Origin: Alphaproteobacteria bacterium
Lineage (GTDB): Bacteria; Pseudomonadota; Alphaproteobacteria; Bin95
Reading direction: 5' to 3'
Assembly: GCA_022827685.1 (NCBI GenBank)
Contig: JAJEIH010000054.1
Span: forward strand, 1 to 64,000
Length of the DNA: 64,000 bases
Shown piece after piece: positions 43,135-51,376 of this stretch; the first letter of the stretch is position 1, and each line of letters opens with the position of its first letter. The translations under genes were made by a program, and so were the position numbers. Below the pieces are notes generated by a model. It was not told where the DNA came from, ran no database searches, and saw only the letters and a list, made by a program, of their open reading frames with translations.

Positions 43135-45429
43135 CTATCGCTCCCTGCGGTCGATCGCCATCAGCAGGGGCGGGAGAAGCAGGAAGTCGGCGAGCAGCGC
43201 GAAGCCGAGCGTGATCGCCACCATCAGGCCGAGCGACCAGCTGATTTCGAAACCGGAGAAGGCGAATACCAGAAAACCCAGCGACAGGACCGCAGTCGTG
43301 GTCCACAGGGCCCGCCCGACGGAGCGGAAGGTGCGGCGCACGGCTCCGGCCGGGTCGAGGCCTTCACGGCGAGCCCGCAGGTAGTTCGTCAGGAAATGGA
43401 TTGTATCGTCCACGACGATGCCGAAGGCGATTGCGGTCATCACCGAGCCGGCAAGACCGACCCGCCCGACGAGGTAGCCCCACAGGCCGAAGGTCATGGC
43501 CGCCGGGATGAAATTGGGCAGCAGGCTGACAAGCCCGAGGCGGATACTCCGGAAGACCCCGATCAGGATCAGGGAGATCAGCGCCATTGCGATGACCGTG
43601 CCGGTGAGCATGCTTGCAATGTTGCGCTGCGAGAGATGCGCGAAGACGATGCTGAACCCCGATGCCTCGGTCAGGAGAGCCGGCGCATTGGCCCGAAGCC
43701 AGTCCTGGGCCCGCGCGTCGAGTTCGCGCTGCTGCCGCGACGTCAGGCTTCGGGTCACGACGCTCATCCGCGTTGCGGACTTGCCGACGTCGATCCGGTC
43801 GTTGAGGTCGCTGCCGAACGGGAGCGAAAGCTCGTAGAGGAGGAGATACTGGGCCGCCAGTTCCTTCTCTTCCGGCAGGCGGTAGAAGGCCGGGTCGTCG
43901 CCGTGCATGTTCCTGTTGAGGCGCTTCATGATGTCCGTGAACGCCTGGACGTGCACCACTTCCGGCTGTGCCCGGCCCCATTCCGCAAAGGCGTCCACCG
44001 CCTGCAGGTATTCGGGATCGGTGATGCCTCCTTCGCGCCCGGCGTCGAGGGAGAATTCCAGCGTTTCCATGCCCGTCAGATTGTCGATGACGAAGTCCGT
44101 GTCGCGCCGGAACTCGTAACGCTCGTCGAAATATCTCGTCCAGTTGTCCGTAAGGTCGATGCGCGGGATGCCGGAGACCAGGGCGACGGTGAGCACGGCC
44201 ATGGAAAGGAGCAGGACCCTGCGGCGCTCCACGACAAACTCGCCGAAACGCTCGAAGAAACCCGCGCTCCCGCCGAAGGCGCGCGGTGCGCGCACCGGCA
44301 GAACGGAGAGCAGGGCCGGCAGCAGGGTGACCGAGTAGAGGAATGCGCACAGCACACCGAAGGCGACCAGGTTGCCGAGCACGCGGAACGGCGGCGAATC
44401 GGATGCGTTGAGGCTGAGAAACCCGATCGCGGTGGTCGCGGTGGTGAGAAAGACGGGCCAGATATTCTCGCGGAGCGCCCCGGCAATGGCTTCGTTTCTG
44501 CCGAGCCCCCGCCCCATTCCTTCCAGGACGCTCGCCACGATGTGGATCGTATGCGCCACGGCGACGGTCGTGACGATGATCGGGATGCCCGAATTGGCCG
44601 GGTTGAGCACCGTCCCGATCCAGCCCGCGAAGCCCATCGTGGTGTTTACGGTAAAGCTCAGCGCTATGACGAGCGCGAGAGTGCCGAAGACGGAACGCAG
44701 GAGAACGCCGGATGCGACGGCAATGATCGCGAACACGAGAGGGATGAGGGTGCGCGCTTCCTCCTCGGTCGTCTCCGCGAAAGCCCGGTGCATGACGACA
44801 TCGCCGGTCAGATGGTATTCGAGGTCCGGATGGGCGGCGCGGGCCTCTTCCAGAAGCGCGCGAAGATAGCCGTTGATCTCGGCGATCGAGGCGTCGGCGT
44901 CGTCCGTGAGTGCGAAATGGACCGCCAGCCCCGCCACCCGCCCGTCATGGGATACGAGGCGGCCCGCGAGGTCGATTGCGTTCAGTGCGATTTCCTCGAC
45001 CCGCGCAAGGTCCTCGTCGGCAAGCGCGTCCGCCCCTTTTACGAGCGGCCCGACGATCAGATCGTCCTCGAACGATTCGCTGTGGGTGTAATTGGTCAGG
45101 GAGTCGACCCGGGTGGACAGCGGCGCCTGCCAGGCCGCTTCGGTCAGTTCCTCGACGGCGGCGAGGGTCTCGCGGGTGAACACCGAGCCCTGACGCGGAG
45201 CGATTGCGACCAGCGCGACATTGGATGCGGAATAGGTCTCCTCCAGCGCATCGAGTGCGGCCAGCTGCGGGTTGTTCTCGTCGAACAGGCTGCGGTAATC
45301 GTTGGTCACGCCGATGAAGGGCGCGCCTGCCGTCGCCGCCAGCATGACGAGCCCCGCAAGCGCAACGACCGCCCATCGGTATCGAAGAACGAATTCGATA
45401 TAGCGGTCGAGAGGCGATGACGCCGTCAC
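43135..45429 (-). CDS. RND/MMPL superfamily transporter
   Basis: A 764-residue transporter with two six-segment halves: first TM about 17-37 (WAVVALAGLVMLAATAG), a large periplasmic loop (about 38-215), TM2-6 (about 220-390), TM7 at about 415-435, second loop to about 610, and the last TM bundle to the end. MMPL-type features are RSVFGTLALVIALSFTVNTT and IAFGIVVDDTIHFLTNYLRARREG. It resembles the COG1033 exporters that move lipids, including hopanoid- and sterol-linked ones. GTG start with GGGGGGGAG about seven bases upstream. It lies beyond repeats but in the same direction as the squalene synthase and barrel genes. Confidence 0.85.
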   Translation of the reverse strand: MTASSPLDRYIEFVLRYRWAVVALAGLVMLAATAGAPFIGVTNDYRSLFDENNPQLAALDALEETYSASNVALVAIAPRQGSVFTRETLAAVEELTEAAWQAPLSTRVDSLTNYTHSESFEDDLIVGPLVKGADALADEDLARVEEIALNAIDLAGRLVSHDGRVAGLAVHFALTDDADASIAEINGYLRALLEEARAAHPDLEYHLTGDVVMHRAFAETTEEEARTLIPLVFAIIAVASGVLLRSVFGTLALVIALSFTVNTTMGFAGWIGTVLNPANSGIPIIVTTVAVAHTIHIVASVLEGMGRGLGRNEAIAGALRENIWPVFLTTATTAIGFLSLNASDSPPFRVLGNLVAFGVLCAFLYSVTLLPALLSVLPVRAPRAFGGSAGFFERFGEFVVERRRVLLLSMAVLTVALVSGIPRIDLTDNWTRYFDERYEFRRDTDFVIDNLTGMETLEFSLDAGREGGITDPEYLQAVDAFAEWGRAQPEVVHVQAFTDIMKRLNRNMHGDDPAFYRLPEEKELAAQYLLLYELSLPFGSDLNDRIDVGKSATRMSVVTRSLTSRQQRELDARAQDWLRANAPALLTEASGFSIVFAHLSQRNIASMLTGTVIAMALISLILIGVFRSIRLGLVSLLPNFIPAAMTFGLWGYLVGRVGLAGSVMTAIAFGIVVDDTIHFLTNYLRARREGLDPAGAVRRTFRSVGRALWTTTAVLSLGFLVFAFSGFEISWSLGLMVAITLGFALLADFLLLPPLLMAIDRRER

Positions 45430-45811
45430 CCGGTCTCCCCCCCGTAACGGTTCGCCGCCGCTCCGTTTCGCCTTTCCGCCGTCGCCGGCGGAACGGCCCG
45501 AAAGGAACCGGCGCCGCCCACCCTACCGGATTCACACATCTGTCTGCGGCGGTTTCGCCTCTTATGGCGCCCACCCGTCACCCCGGCCCCCGAGCCGGGG
45601 TCCAGCCATGGCTTGCGACGAGGCCGCAGCCGGCGGAGAGCAGACTCGACCGCTGAACCTGCGGCGAGAACCGAGGCTGGACCCCGGCTCGGGGGCCGGG
45701 GTGACGACAAGGGGTGCGGAGACAAGGAAAGGGGCGCGGAGCGGAATGTGGCCGGGCCGGCGGACGCACTGGACACGATCCGGGACGGGATGTGCGCATG
45801 CGGCAGGCCGC
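45430..45811. other. Intergenic region with hairpin element
   Basis: A 382-bp stretch between the MpaB-like gene's 3' end and the RND gene's start. It contains hairpin element copy 2 (45577-45705) and a TGTGCGCATGCGGCAG tail (45791-45806) also seen at 11626-11640. The 45430-45570 part should carry the RND promoter; I see no convincing -35/-10 pair. Confidence 0.65.
45577..45705. repeat. Long inverted-repeat (hairpin) element, copy 2
   Basis: The 29-base arms at 45577-45605 and 45677-45705 are perfect inverted repeats of each other, and each arm folds on itself (CCCCGGC...GCCGGGG). The left arm is identical to that of copy 1 at 11437-11465. The 71 bases between the arms are unrelated to those in copy 1. 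Looks like a non-autonomous mobile or REP-pair element. Confidence 0.88.
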
Positions 45812-46966
45812 CTACCATGGCTGCGACTTCTCGTGTTTGACGTGGTCGGGCAAATCGTAGGTCAGGCCGCTGTCCTCATATACGGAAATCTGGAGAAGCC
45901 GGCTGAAATTGTCGGCCCGGACCACCAGCCCGCTCTTCAGCATGCGCTGGATACGCTGTTTCAGGCGGAAACCGAACAAGGTTCCGAAGACCCGGGTCGG
46001 GGGATACTGGAAATGCCCGGCCAGTTCGTTCCCTATGAGCGCGCGGGACAGTTTGTAGGCAAGGGCGATGACCTGTCTTCGCTCTTCATCGTCCCCGATG
46101 TCCACGATGCCGGGAATGGCGCCGATCAGTGCATTCGCCATCGCCGCCGAATCCGGATCGGGCGGCGGCTCGCATATATTCGCAACCCGGTAAATCCTGT
46201 CCGCCTCCGCGCCGTTCTCGTAAAGGATCGATTCGGGAATGCCCATCAGGTAGCCGGAATAGCGCCAGACATCGAGAATGCTTTCTTTCTCTTCTTCCGT
46301 GAAACGCGCGCCCACCAGTTGCGCATAATCGAGGAGCCGCTTGGAAAAAACCGAAATGGCGAAACCGAGATGGGCCGCGTGCAGCGGCGTGCCCCAGGCG
46401 CCGTCGTTCCATTCCTCGTGCCTTGCCAGCAGGCTCCTGATCCGGGCATGCACGAAGCGCACGCGGGTCGAGAGCTTCCATCCGTCCCCGTCCCGCTGCA
46501 GGCCGCCGGGGAAAAAGATTTCGAGCAGTTGGCGGTTGTTCTGCTGGAGGCGCCTTTTGGTGGCCGCGACACGGCCGGTAATGCTGAAGGATTTGGCTAT
46601 GAGCGTCGAAAACCCTTCCACGAGAACGCCGGCGACGAATGCAACCAGCATGAGGTCCGCATTGGCGTGGAAGGCGCGCACTCCCGACTGAAAAGCGCTG
46701 TAATCCAGCCAGTCCGGCTCCCGGAAATCCTCGAAGAAACGGCGCAGCGGCTCCGGCGCGGCCCGCAATTCCGCTTCCCGCTGCTCTATTCCCGCTCCGA
46801 CGAACCTGTGAAGTCTTGCGGGATGCAGCGAATAAATCTCCTCCATTACCGGATCGAGCTCCGGATCGCCGATCATGGTGTGCCGGATATACCTGTCGGC
46901 CAGCGCGCTGTCGTAGCGCCGGGCTTTCCCGTAGCCTTCGATATAGGCTGACGGCGCGTCAAGCAT
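45812..46966 (-). CDS. MpaB/latex-clearing-protein-like oxygenase family (DUF2236)
   Basis: A 384-residue mostly helical protein. It shows the DUF2236 pattern: ALADRYIRHTMIGDPELD, FHANADLMLVAFVAGVLVEGFSTLIAKSF, STRVRFVHARIRSLL (the conserved Arg-rich helix of the family), the WNDGAWGTPLHAAHLG segment and VWRYSGYLMGIPESIL. The family includes heme b enzymes such as latex-clearing protein, which cleaves polyisoprene, and MpaB, which cleaves an isoprenoid side chain. Heme ligands are not certain from sequence alone. Its nearness to a squalene synthase is suggestive only. Confidence 0.75.
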   Translation of the reverse strand: MLDAPSAYIEGYGKARRYDSALADRYIRHTMIGDPELDPVMEEIYSLHPARLHRFVGAGIEQREAELRAAPEPLRRFFEDFREPDWLDYSAFQSGVRAFHANADLMLVAFVAGVLVEGFSTLIAKSFSITGRVAATKRRLQQNNRQLLEIFFPGGLQRDGDGWKLSTRVRFVHARIRSLLARHEEWNDGAWGTPLHAAHLGFAISVFSKRLLDYAQLVGARFTEEEKESILDVWRYSGYLMGIPESILYENGAEADRIYRVANICEPPPDPDSAAMANALIGAIPGIVDIGDDEERRQVIALAYKLSRALIGNELAGHFQYPPTRVFGTLFGFRLKQRIQRMLKSGLVVRADNFSRLLQISVYEDSGLTYDLPDHVKHEKSQPW

Positions 46967-47352
46967 GCCCGCTACTTCCGCTGCCCCGACGGGCCAGAAA
47001 CAGCCGGGTATCTTCCACGGGAGAGGGACGGATCCATATGGTGTTCCGATATTGGGCTGCGCCGCACTTAAACACTTGCAGTTTCTGTCGAACCGGACGC
47101 TAAAGCAACCACGGATGGCCGCCGCTTCGATACCGGCATCCGGTCGCCCTTTATCTCACCGGCCGGCGAATAGTCTGCTACAGTGCCGCCGCCGGGGCTG
47201 CGCCGGCCGAGGGGCAGGGGGGCATGAACGAATCCGGGGTCGAACACAGGACCGGCGCCGACATTGGCGGCAGAATGGATATTGCCGTTTCCGAAGCCTG
47301 ACTCAACGCTGCCAGGGTCGTCACAGGCGGCGATCCGGAGGAGATTGGCGCC
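46967..47352. other. Intergenic region with a hyuA 5' relic
   Basis: A 386-bp stretch. The first 200 bases show no gene; the rest holds a duplicated piece of the hyuA upstream region and start (47170-47301), followed by the Shine-Dalgarno of the small membrane ORF. Confidence 0.7.
47170..47301 (+). pseudogene. Relic duplicate of the hyuA promoter and first codons
   Basis: ATAGTCTGCTACAGTGCCGC at 47170-47189 is identical to 47608-47627 upstream of hyuA. Both are followed by a G-rich Shine-Dalgarno (GGGGCAGGGGGGC) and an ATG. The relic reads MNESGVEHRTGADIGGRMDI and stops after 25 codons, against MNGSGTEYRIGIDIGGTFTD for hyuA. A local duplication that has decayed past the phosphate loop explains it. 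It might still be transcribed, since the shared 20-mer may be a promoter. Confidence 0.8.
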
Positions 47353-47559
47353 TTGTCCGAGCCGCAACAGATTCATGACGGATGGTGGGCCCGTCTCGAC
47401 GCCTGGGCGGACACCGCCTCGATCTGGGTCCTGCTGCTTTGCATCGTCCTCTTCATCGTTCATGTCCGCACCCATCCTCGCGGGTTCCGGGACCGGCGTA
47501 TCGTCGGGGCGTGTCTCGCCGGCGCTGCCGTCTCGATCGCGTATCGGTTGTCCACCTGA
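47353..47559 (+). CDS. Small predicted membrane protein
   Basis: A 68-residue ORF from TTG with GGAGGAG about ten bases upstream. It has one clear hydrophobic segment (ASIWVLLLCIVLFIVHV, about 21-37), then basic residues (RTHPRGFRDRR) and a second weaker segment (IVGACLAGAAVSIAYRL). It lies between the hyuA relic and hyuA. I do not recognise a family. It could be a real small membrane protein or chance. Confidence 0.4.
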   Translation: MSEPQQIHDGWWARLDAWADTASIWVLLLCIVLFIVHVRTHPRGFRDRRIVGACLAGAAVSIAYRLST

Positions 47560-47662
47560 CCCCGGCGCCGCCGCCCGATGCGGCTTTCCTCCGCCTGCGC
47601 CCGCCCGATAGTCTGCTACAGTGCCGCGGCTGCGGGGCGGCGGCCGGGAGAGGCAGGGGGAC

Positions 47663-49720
47663 ATGAACGGCTCTGGGACGGAATACCGAATCGGCATCGA
47701 CATAGGCGGCACCTTTACGGACCTCGTCGCCGTGGACGGCAAGGGCGAGACCCGGATCGCCAAGGCGCCCTCGACGCCGGCGGACCAGTCCGTCGGGGTG
47801 CTGGACGGGCTCGAGCGCCTGGCCGGGACGATGGGGCTGGATGTTGCAACCCTGCTCGGGCGCACGGAACGCATCGTGCATGGCACCACGGTTGCGACCA
47901 ACGCCATACTGGAGCGCAAGGGCGCCACGGTCGGCCTGCTGACGACGGAGGGCCACCGCGACGTGCTGGAAATGCGCGAGGGCCTGAAGCCGGACCGCTA
48001 CAATCTCCGCATCCCGCCGCCGGAACCGCTGGCGCCCCGCCGCCGGCGGCTCGGCGTCCGCGAGCGGCTGCGCGCCGACGGCGCGGTCGAGACGCCCCTA
48101 GACCCCGCCTCCCTGGACGAGGCGGTGGAGGCGCTGCGCGGGCAGGGCGTCAACTCGGTCGCCATCTGCTTCCTGCATGCCTGGCGCGACAATGCGCATG
48201 AGCGCGCGGCGGCGGACGCCGTGCGCCGGGCGATGCCGGAAGCCTATCTGTCGCTTTCCTCGGACGTGTTCCCGCAAATCAAGGAGTTCGAGCGCGTCTC
48301 GACCACGGTGGTCAACGCCTATGTCGGTCCGGCCCTTTCCGGCTATCTCGGCCGGCTCGCCGCCCGGCTGGCGGAGAACGGCTATGCCGGGCCGCTGCTT
48401 ATCATCCTGAGCCATGGCGGCGTCGCGCCGCTGGAAGAGGCGGTCCGGCTGGCGGCGGGTACGGTGCTGTCGGGGCCTGCCGGCGGCGTTGCGGGGGCGC
48501 GCTACTCGGCCCGGCTGCTCGGCTCGGGCGACCTCATCCCGTTCGACATGGGCGGCACGAGCACCGACATCTCGCTCATCTCCGGCGGCGAGGCGGCGCT
48601 GTCGTCGGACCGGGGCATTGCCGGGGAACGGATTGCGCTCTCCTCGCTCGACATCGCCAGCATCGGCGCCGGAGGCGGCTCCATCGCGCATGTGGATGCC
48701 GGCGGCGTGCTGCATGTGGGCCCCGAGAGCGCGGGAGCCGATCCGGGCCCGGCCTGCTATGGGCGCGGCGGCTCCCTGCCGACCGTGACGGATGCGAGCC
48801 TGGCGCTGGGGTTCCTCGATGCATCCAACTTCCTCGGGGGGCGCGAGAGGCTCGATACCGGGGCGGCGGAAGCGGCCCTCGATGCGCTCGCGGCCGACCT
48901 GGGAGTCGAGCGCATGACGGCGGCGGAGGGCGTCCACCGCGTGGTGCATACCAACATGGCGGAGGGTATCCGCCTGGTATCCGTCAGGCGCGGCGTGGAC
49001 CCGCGCCGCTTCGCGCTGCTCGCCTTCGGGGGCGCCGCCGGCCTCCACATCACCGATGTTGCGCGCCAGCTGGACATTTCGCGGGTCGTGGTGCCGAGGG
49101 TGGCCTCCGTGCTGTCCGCCTGGGGGATGCTGGCGACGGACCTGCGCTTCGAGGCCTCCCGCACCCATATCGGCGACGCCGCGGCGCTGGACGCCGCCGC
49201 CGTGCGGTCCGTCTATGACGAGCTGGAGAGCGCCGCCCGCGAACGCCTTGCCGCCTGCCATTCCGGCGAGGTCGCGGTGCGGCGCGCCGCCGACATGCGC
49301 TATGGAGAGCAGATATTCGAGGTGGACGTCGTGCTGGACGGCCTCGACTGGCAGGCGGACGACCTGCTGGAGCGGATCGCGGAGCGCTTCCATGACCGCC
49401 ATGAGGCGCTGTTCACCTATGCGCTGCGCGAGGACGATGTGGTGCTGGTGAACGCCCGCGCCGCCGCGGTCGGGCGCCTGCCGGGCCTGCCGGAAGAGCG
49501 CGTGCCCGATGCGGGCGCGGACGCCGCGCCCCGCGCGCGCCGGCAGGTCCATATGGGCGGCTGGCTGGACGCCCCGATCTACGATTTCGCCGCGCTCAGG
49601 CCCGGCCAGGCGCTGGAAGGGCCCGCAGTGGTGGAGAGCGACCTCACGACCGTGGTCCTCCGCCCCGGGGACCGCGCGACCGTGACCCCGCTCGGCTGGC
49701 TGGACATCGCCGTCGGGTAG
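47663..49720 (+). CDS. hyuA: Hydantoinase A/oxoprolinase family protein
   Basis: A 685-residue ATP-dependent hydantoinase/5-oxoprolinase A-type protein. The N-terminal phosphate loop is IGIDIGGTFTDLVAVDG (about 10-26), then RIVHGTTVATNAILERKGA, the second nucleotide block FDMGGTSTDISLISGG and GAGGGSIAHVDAGG, and the C-terminal Hydant_A half. ATG with AGGGGG nine bases upstream. The B subunit (hyuB) that normally accompanies it is absent here. The substrate may be a hydantoin, oxoproline or, in related acetone or acetophenone carboxylases, a ketone. Confidence 0.88.
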   Translation: MNGSGTEYRIGIDIGGTFTDLVAVDGKGETRIAKAPSTPADQSVGVLDGLERLAGTMGLDVATLLGRTERIVHGTTVATNAILERKGATVGLLTTEGHRDVLEMREGLKPDRYNLRIPPPEPLAPRRRRLGVRERLRADGAVETPLDPASLDEAVEALRGQGVNSVAICFLHAWRDNAHERAAADAVRRAMPEAYLSLSSDVFPQIKEFERVSTTVVNAYVGPALSGYLGRLAARLAENGYAGPLLIILSHGGVAPLEEAVRLAAGTVLSGPAGGVAGARYSARLLGSGDLIPFDMGGTSTDISLISGGEAALSSDRGIAGERIALSSLDIASIGAGGGSIAHVDAGGVLHVGPESAGADPGPACYGRGGSLPTVTDASLALGFLDASNFLGGRERLDTGAAEAALDALAADLGVERMTAAEGVHRVVHTNMAEGIRLVSVRRGVDPRRFALLAFGGAAGLHITDVARQLDISRVVVPRVASVLSAWGMLATDLRFEASRTHIGDAAALDAAAVRSVYDELESAARERLAACHSGEVAVRRAADMRYGEQIFEVDVVLDGLDWQADDLLERIAERFHDRHEALFTYALREDDVVLVNARAAAVGRLPGLPEERVPDAGADAAPRARRQVHMGGWLDAPIYDFAALRPGQALEGPAVVESDLTTVVLRPGDRATVTPLGWLDIAVG

Positions 49721-49735
49721 GGCGGCGCCGGGGCG

Positions 49736-51352
49736 CTACCGCGCATCCTCAAGCACCATCGCGGCGGCCTTCTCGCCGATCATGATGGTCGGCGCGTTGG
49801 TGTTGCCGGCGACGATGGTCGGCATGATCGAGGCATCGGCGACGCGCAGGCCGGCGATGCCGTGGACGCGCAGCCTCGCGTCGGTTGCCGAGTCCGCCTC
49901 CGGGCCCATGCGGCAGGTGCCGACCGGGTGGTAGTTGGCGACGGCGCGCGCCCGCACGTCGGCCAGCAGGTCCTCGTCGCTCTCGCAGGCGGGGCCCGGC
50001 AGCACTTCCTCCGCCATGAAGGGCGCGAGCGCCGGCTGGCCGGCGATCTTCCGGCACAGCCGCATGCCGTAAAGGATCGCCTGGCGGTCGTATTCGCTGC
50101 GCAGGAACTCGTAGCGGATCGCCGGCGCGGCAAGCGGGTCCGGGCTCCTGAGGCGCACCGAGCCGTCGCAGTCCGGGCGCAGATGCACCGGGCTCAGCGT
50201 GAAGGCGGAGAAGGGATGCGGCTCGATCATGTCGGGCGTGCGGCGCGCCGCGCTCCAGCTCAGCATGTTGATCTGGAGGTCGGGGCCTTCGAGGCGCGGG
50301 TCGGTGCGCACGAACGCGCCGGCGCAGATGCCCGTGCTGGTGAGCGGGCCGTCGCCGAAGAGCACGTAGCGCGCGCCGGCCGCAAGGCGGCGCGGCAGGC
50401 TCAGCGCCAGGTCGTTCGCGGTCACCGGCCGGGCGCAGCGGAAGCTGATATAGGTGTTGAAGTGGTCGCGGAGATGGGCGCCGACGCCGGGCAGGTCCCG
50501 CACCGGCCGGATGCCCATTTCGGCGAGATGCTCCGCCGGGCCGACGCCGGAAAGCTGGAGCAGGTGGGGCGAGCCGAACGCGCCGCCGGACACGACGATC
50601 TCGTGCCTTGCATTCGCCCGCTTCGGCCCGGCCGGCGTCTGGTATTCGATGCCCGCCGCGCGGCCGTCCTCGATCAGCAGCCGGCGCGCCTGGGCGGAGG
50701 TCTCGATGTGCAGGTTGGGCCGCTTTTTCGCCGGAGCCAGATACGCCTTCGCGGAACTCCAGCGCCGCTTGCGCGAGGCGGTGAACTGGTAGAAGCCGGT
50801 TCCCTCCTGCTCCGGCCCGTTGAAGTCCGGATTGGCGGGGATGCCGGCCTCGACGGCGGCGTCCACCATGGCGCGGTGCAGCTCCCATTCGCTCGGCACG
50901 TCCGAGACCCGCAGCGGACCGCCCGCGCCGTGCAGACCGTCCGCGCCGCGCTCATTGTCCTCGGCCCTGACGAAATAGGGCAGCACCGAATCCCAGTCCC
51001 AGCCCTCCAGCCCGCGCTGGCGCCAGCCGTCATAGTCGCGCGGCTGGCCGCGAATGTAGATCGTGCCGTTGATCGAGCTGCTGCCGCCGAGCACCCGCCC
51101 GCGCGGCTGGAAGAGCCGGCGGCCGTCCAGCGCCTCGACGGGCTCGGTTTCGAATTTCCAGTTGACCCGCCCGTCGATGAACAGTTTGGGAAAGCCGAGC
51201 GGGATGTGGATCCAGGGGTCGGTGTCGCGCGGGCCCGCCTCCAGCAGCAGAACGGAGTAGCGCCCGGACTCGGAAAGGCGCGCGGCCACGGCGCAGCCGG
51301 CCGAGCCCGCACCGGACACGATGAAGTCGAACTCGGCATTGTCGGCCAGCAT
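49736..51352 (-). CDS. GMC family oxidoreductase (choline dehydrogenase-like)
   Basis: A 538-residue FAD-dependent alcohol dehydrogenase. The dinucleotide loop is FIVSGAGSAGCAVAARL (about 10-26), the first GMC signature GRVLGGSSSINGTIYIRG and the C-terminal VANYHPVGTCRMG (catalytic His) and GNTNAPTIMIGEKAA. Members oxidise choline, glucose, polyethylene glycol or long alcohols; the substrate here is unknown. It lies 24 bp past the CaiB-type gene in the same direction. Confidence 0.9.
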   Translation of the reverse strand: MLADNAEFDFIVSGAGSAGCAVAARLSESGRYSVLLLEAGPRDTDPWIHIPLGFPKLFIDGRVNWKFETEPVEALDGRRLFQPRGRVLGGSSSINGTIYIRGQPRDYDGWRQRGLEGWDWDSVLPYFVRAEDNERGADGLHGAGGPLRVSDVPSEWELHRAMVDAAVEAGIPANPDFNGPEQEGTGFYQFTASRKRRWSSAKAYLAPAKKRPNLHIETSAQARRLLIEDGRAAGIEYQTPAGPKRANARHEIVVSGGAFGSPHLLQLSGVGPAEHLAEMGIRPVRDLPGVGAHLRDHFNTYISFRCARPVTANDLALSLPRRLAAGARYVLFGDGPLTSTGICAGAFVRTDPRLEGPDLQINMLSWSAARRTPDMIEPHPFSAFTLSPVHLRPDCDGSVRLRSPDPLAAPAIRYEFLRSEYDRQAILYGMRLCRKIAGQPALAPFMAEEVLPGPACESDEDLLADVRARAVANYHPVGTCRMGPEADSATDARLRVHGIAGLRVADASIMPTIVAGNTNAPTIMIGEKAAAMVLEDAR

Positions 51353-51376
51353 GTCGCGCCCTCCGCGGCCCCGCCG

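Noticed and set aside
49720-49760. Bidirectional terminator between hyuA and the GMC gene
   Set aside because: GGTAG...CTACC can pair, but the stem is interrupted and there is no T-run; too weak to annotate.
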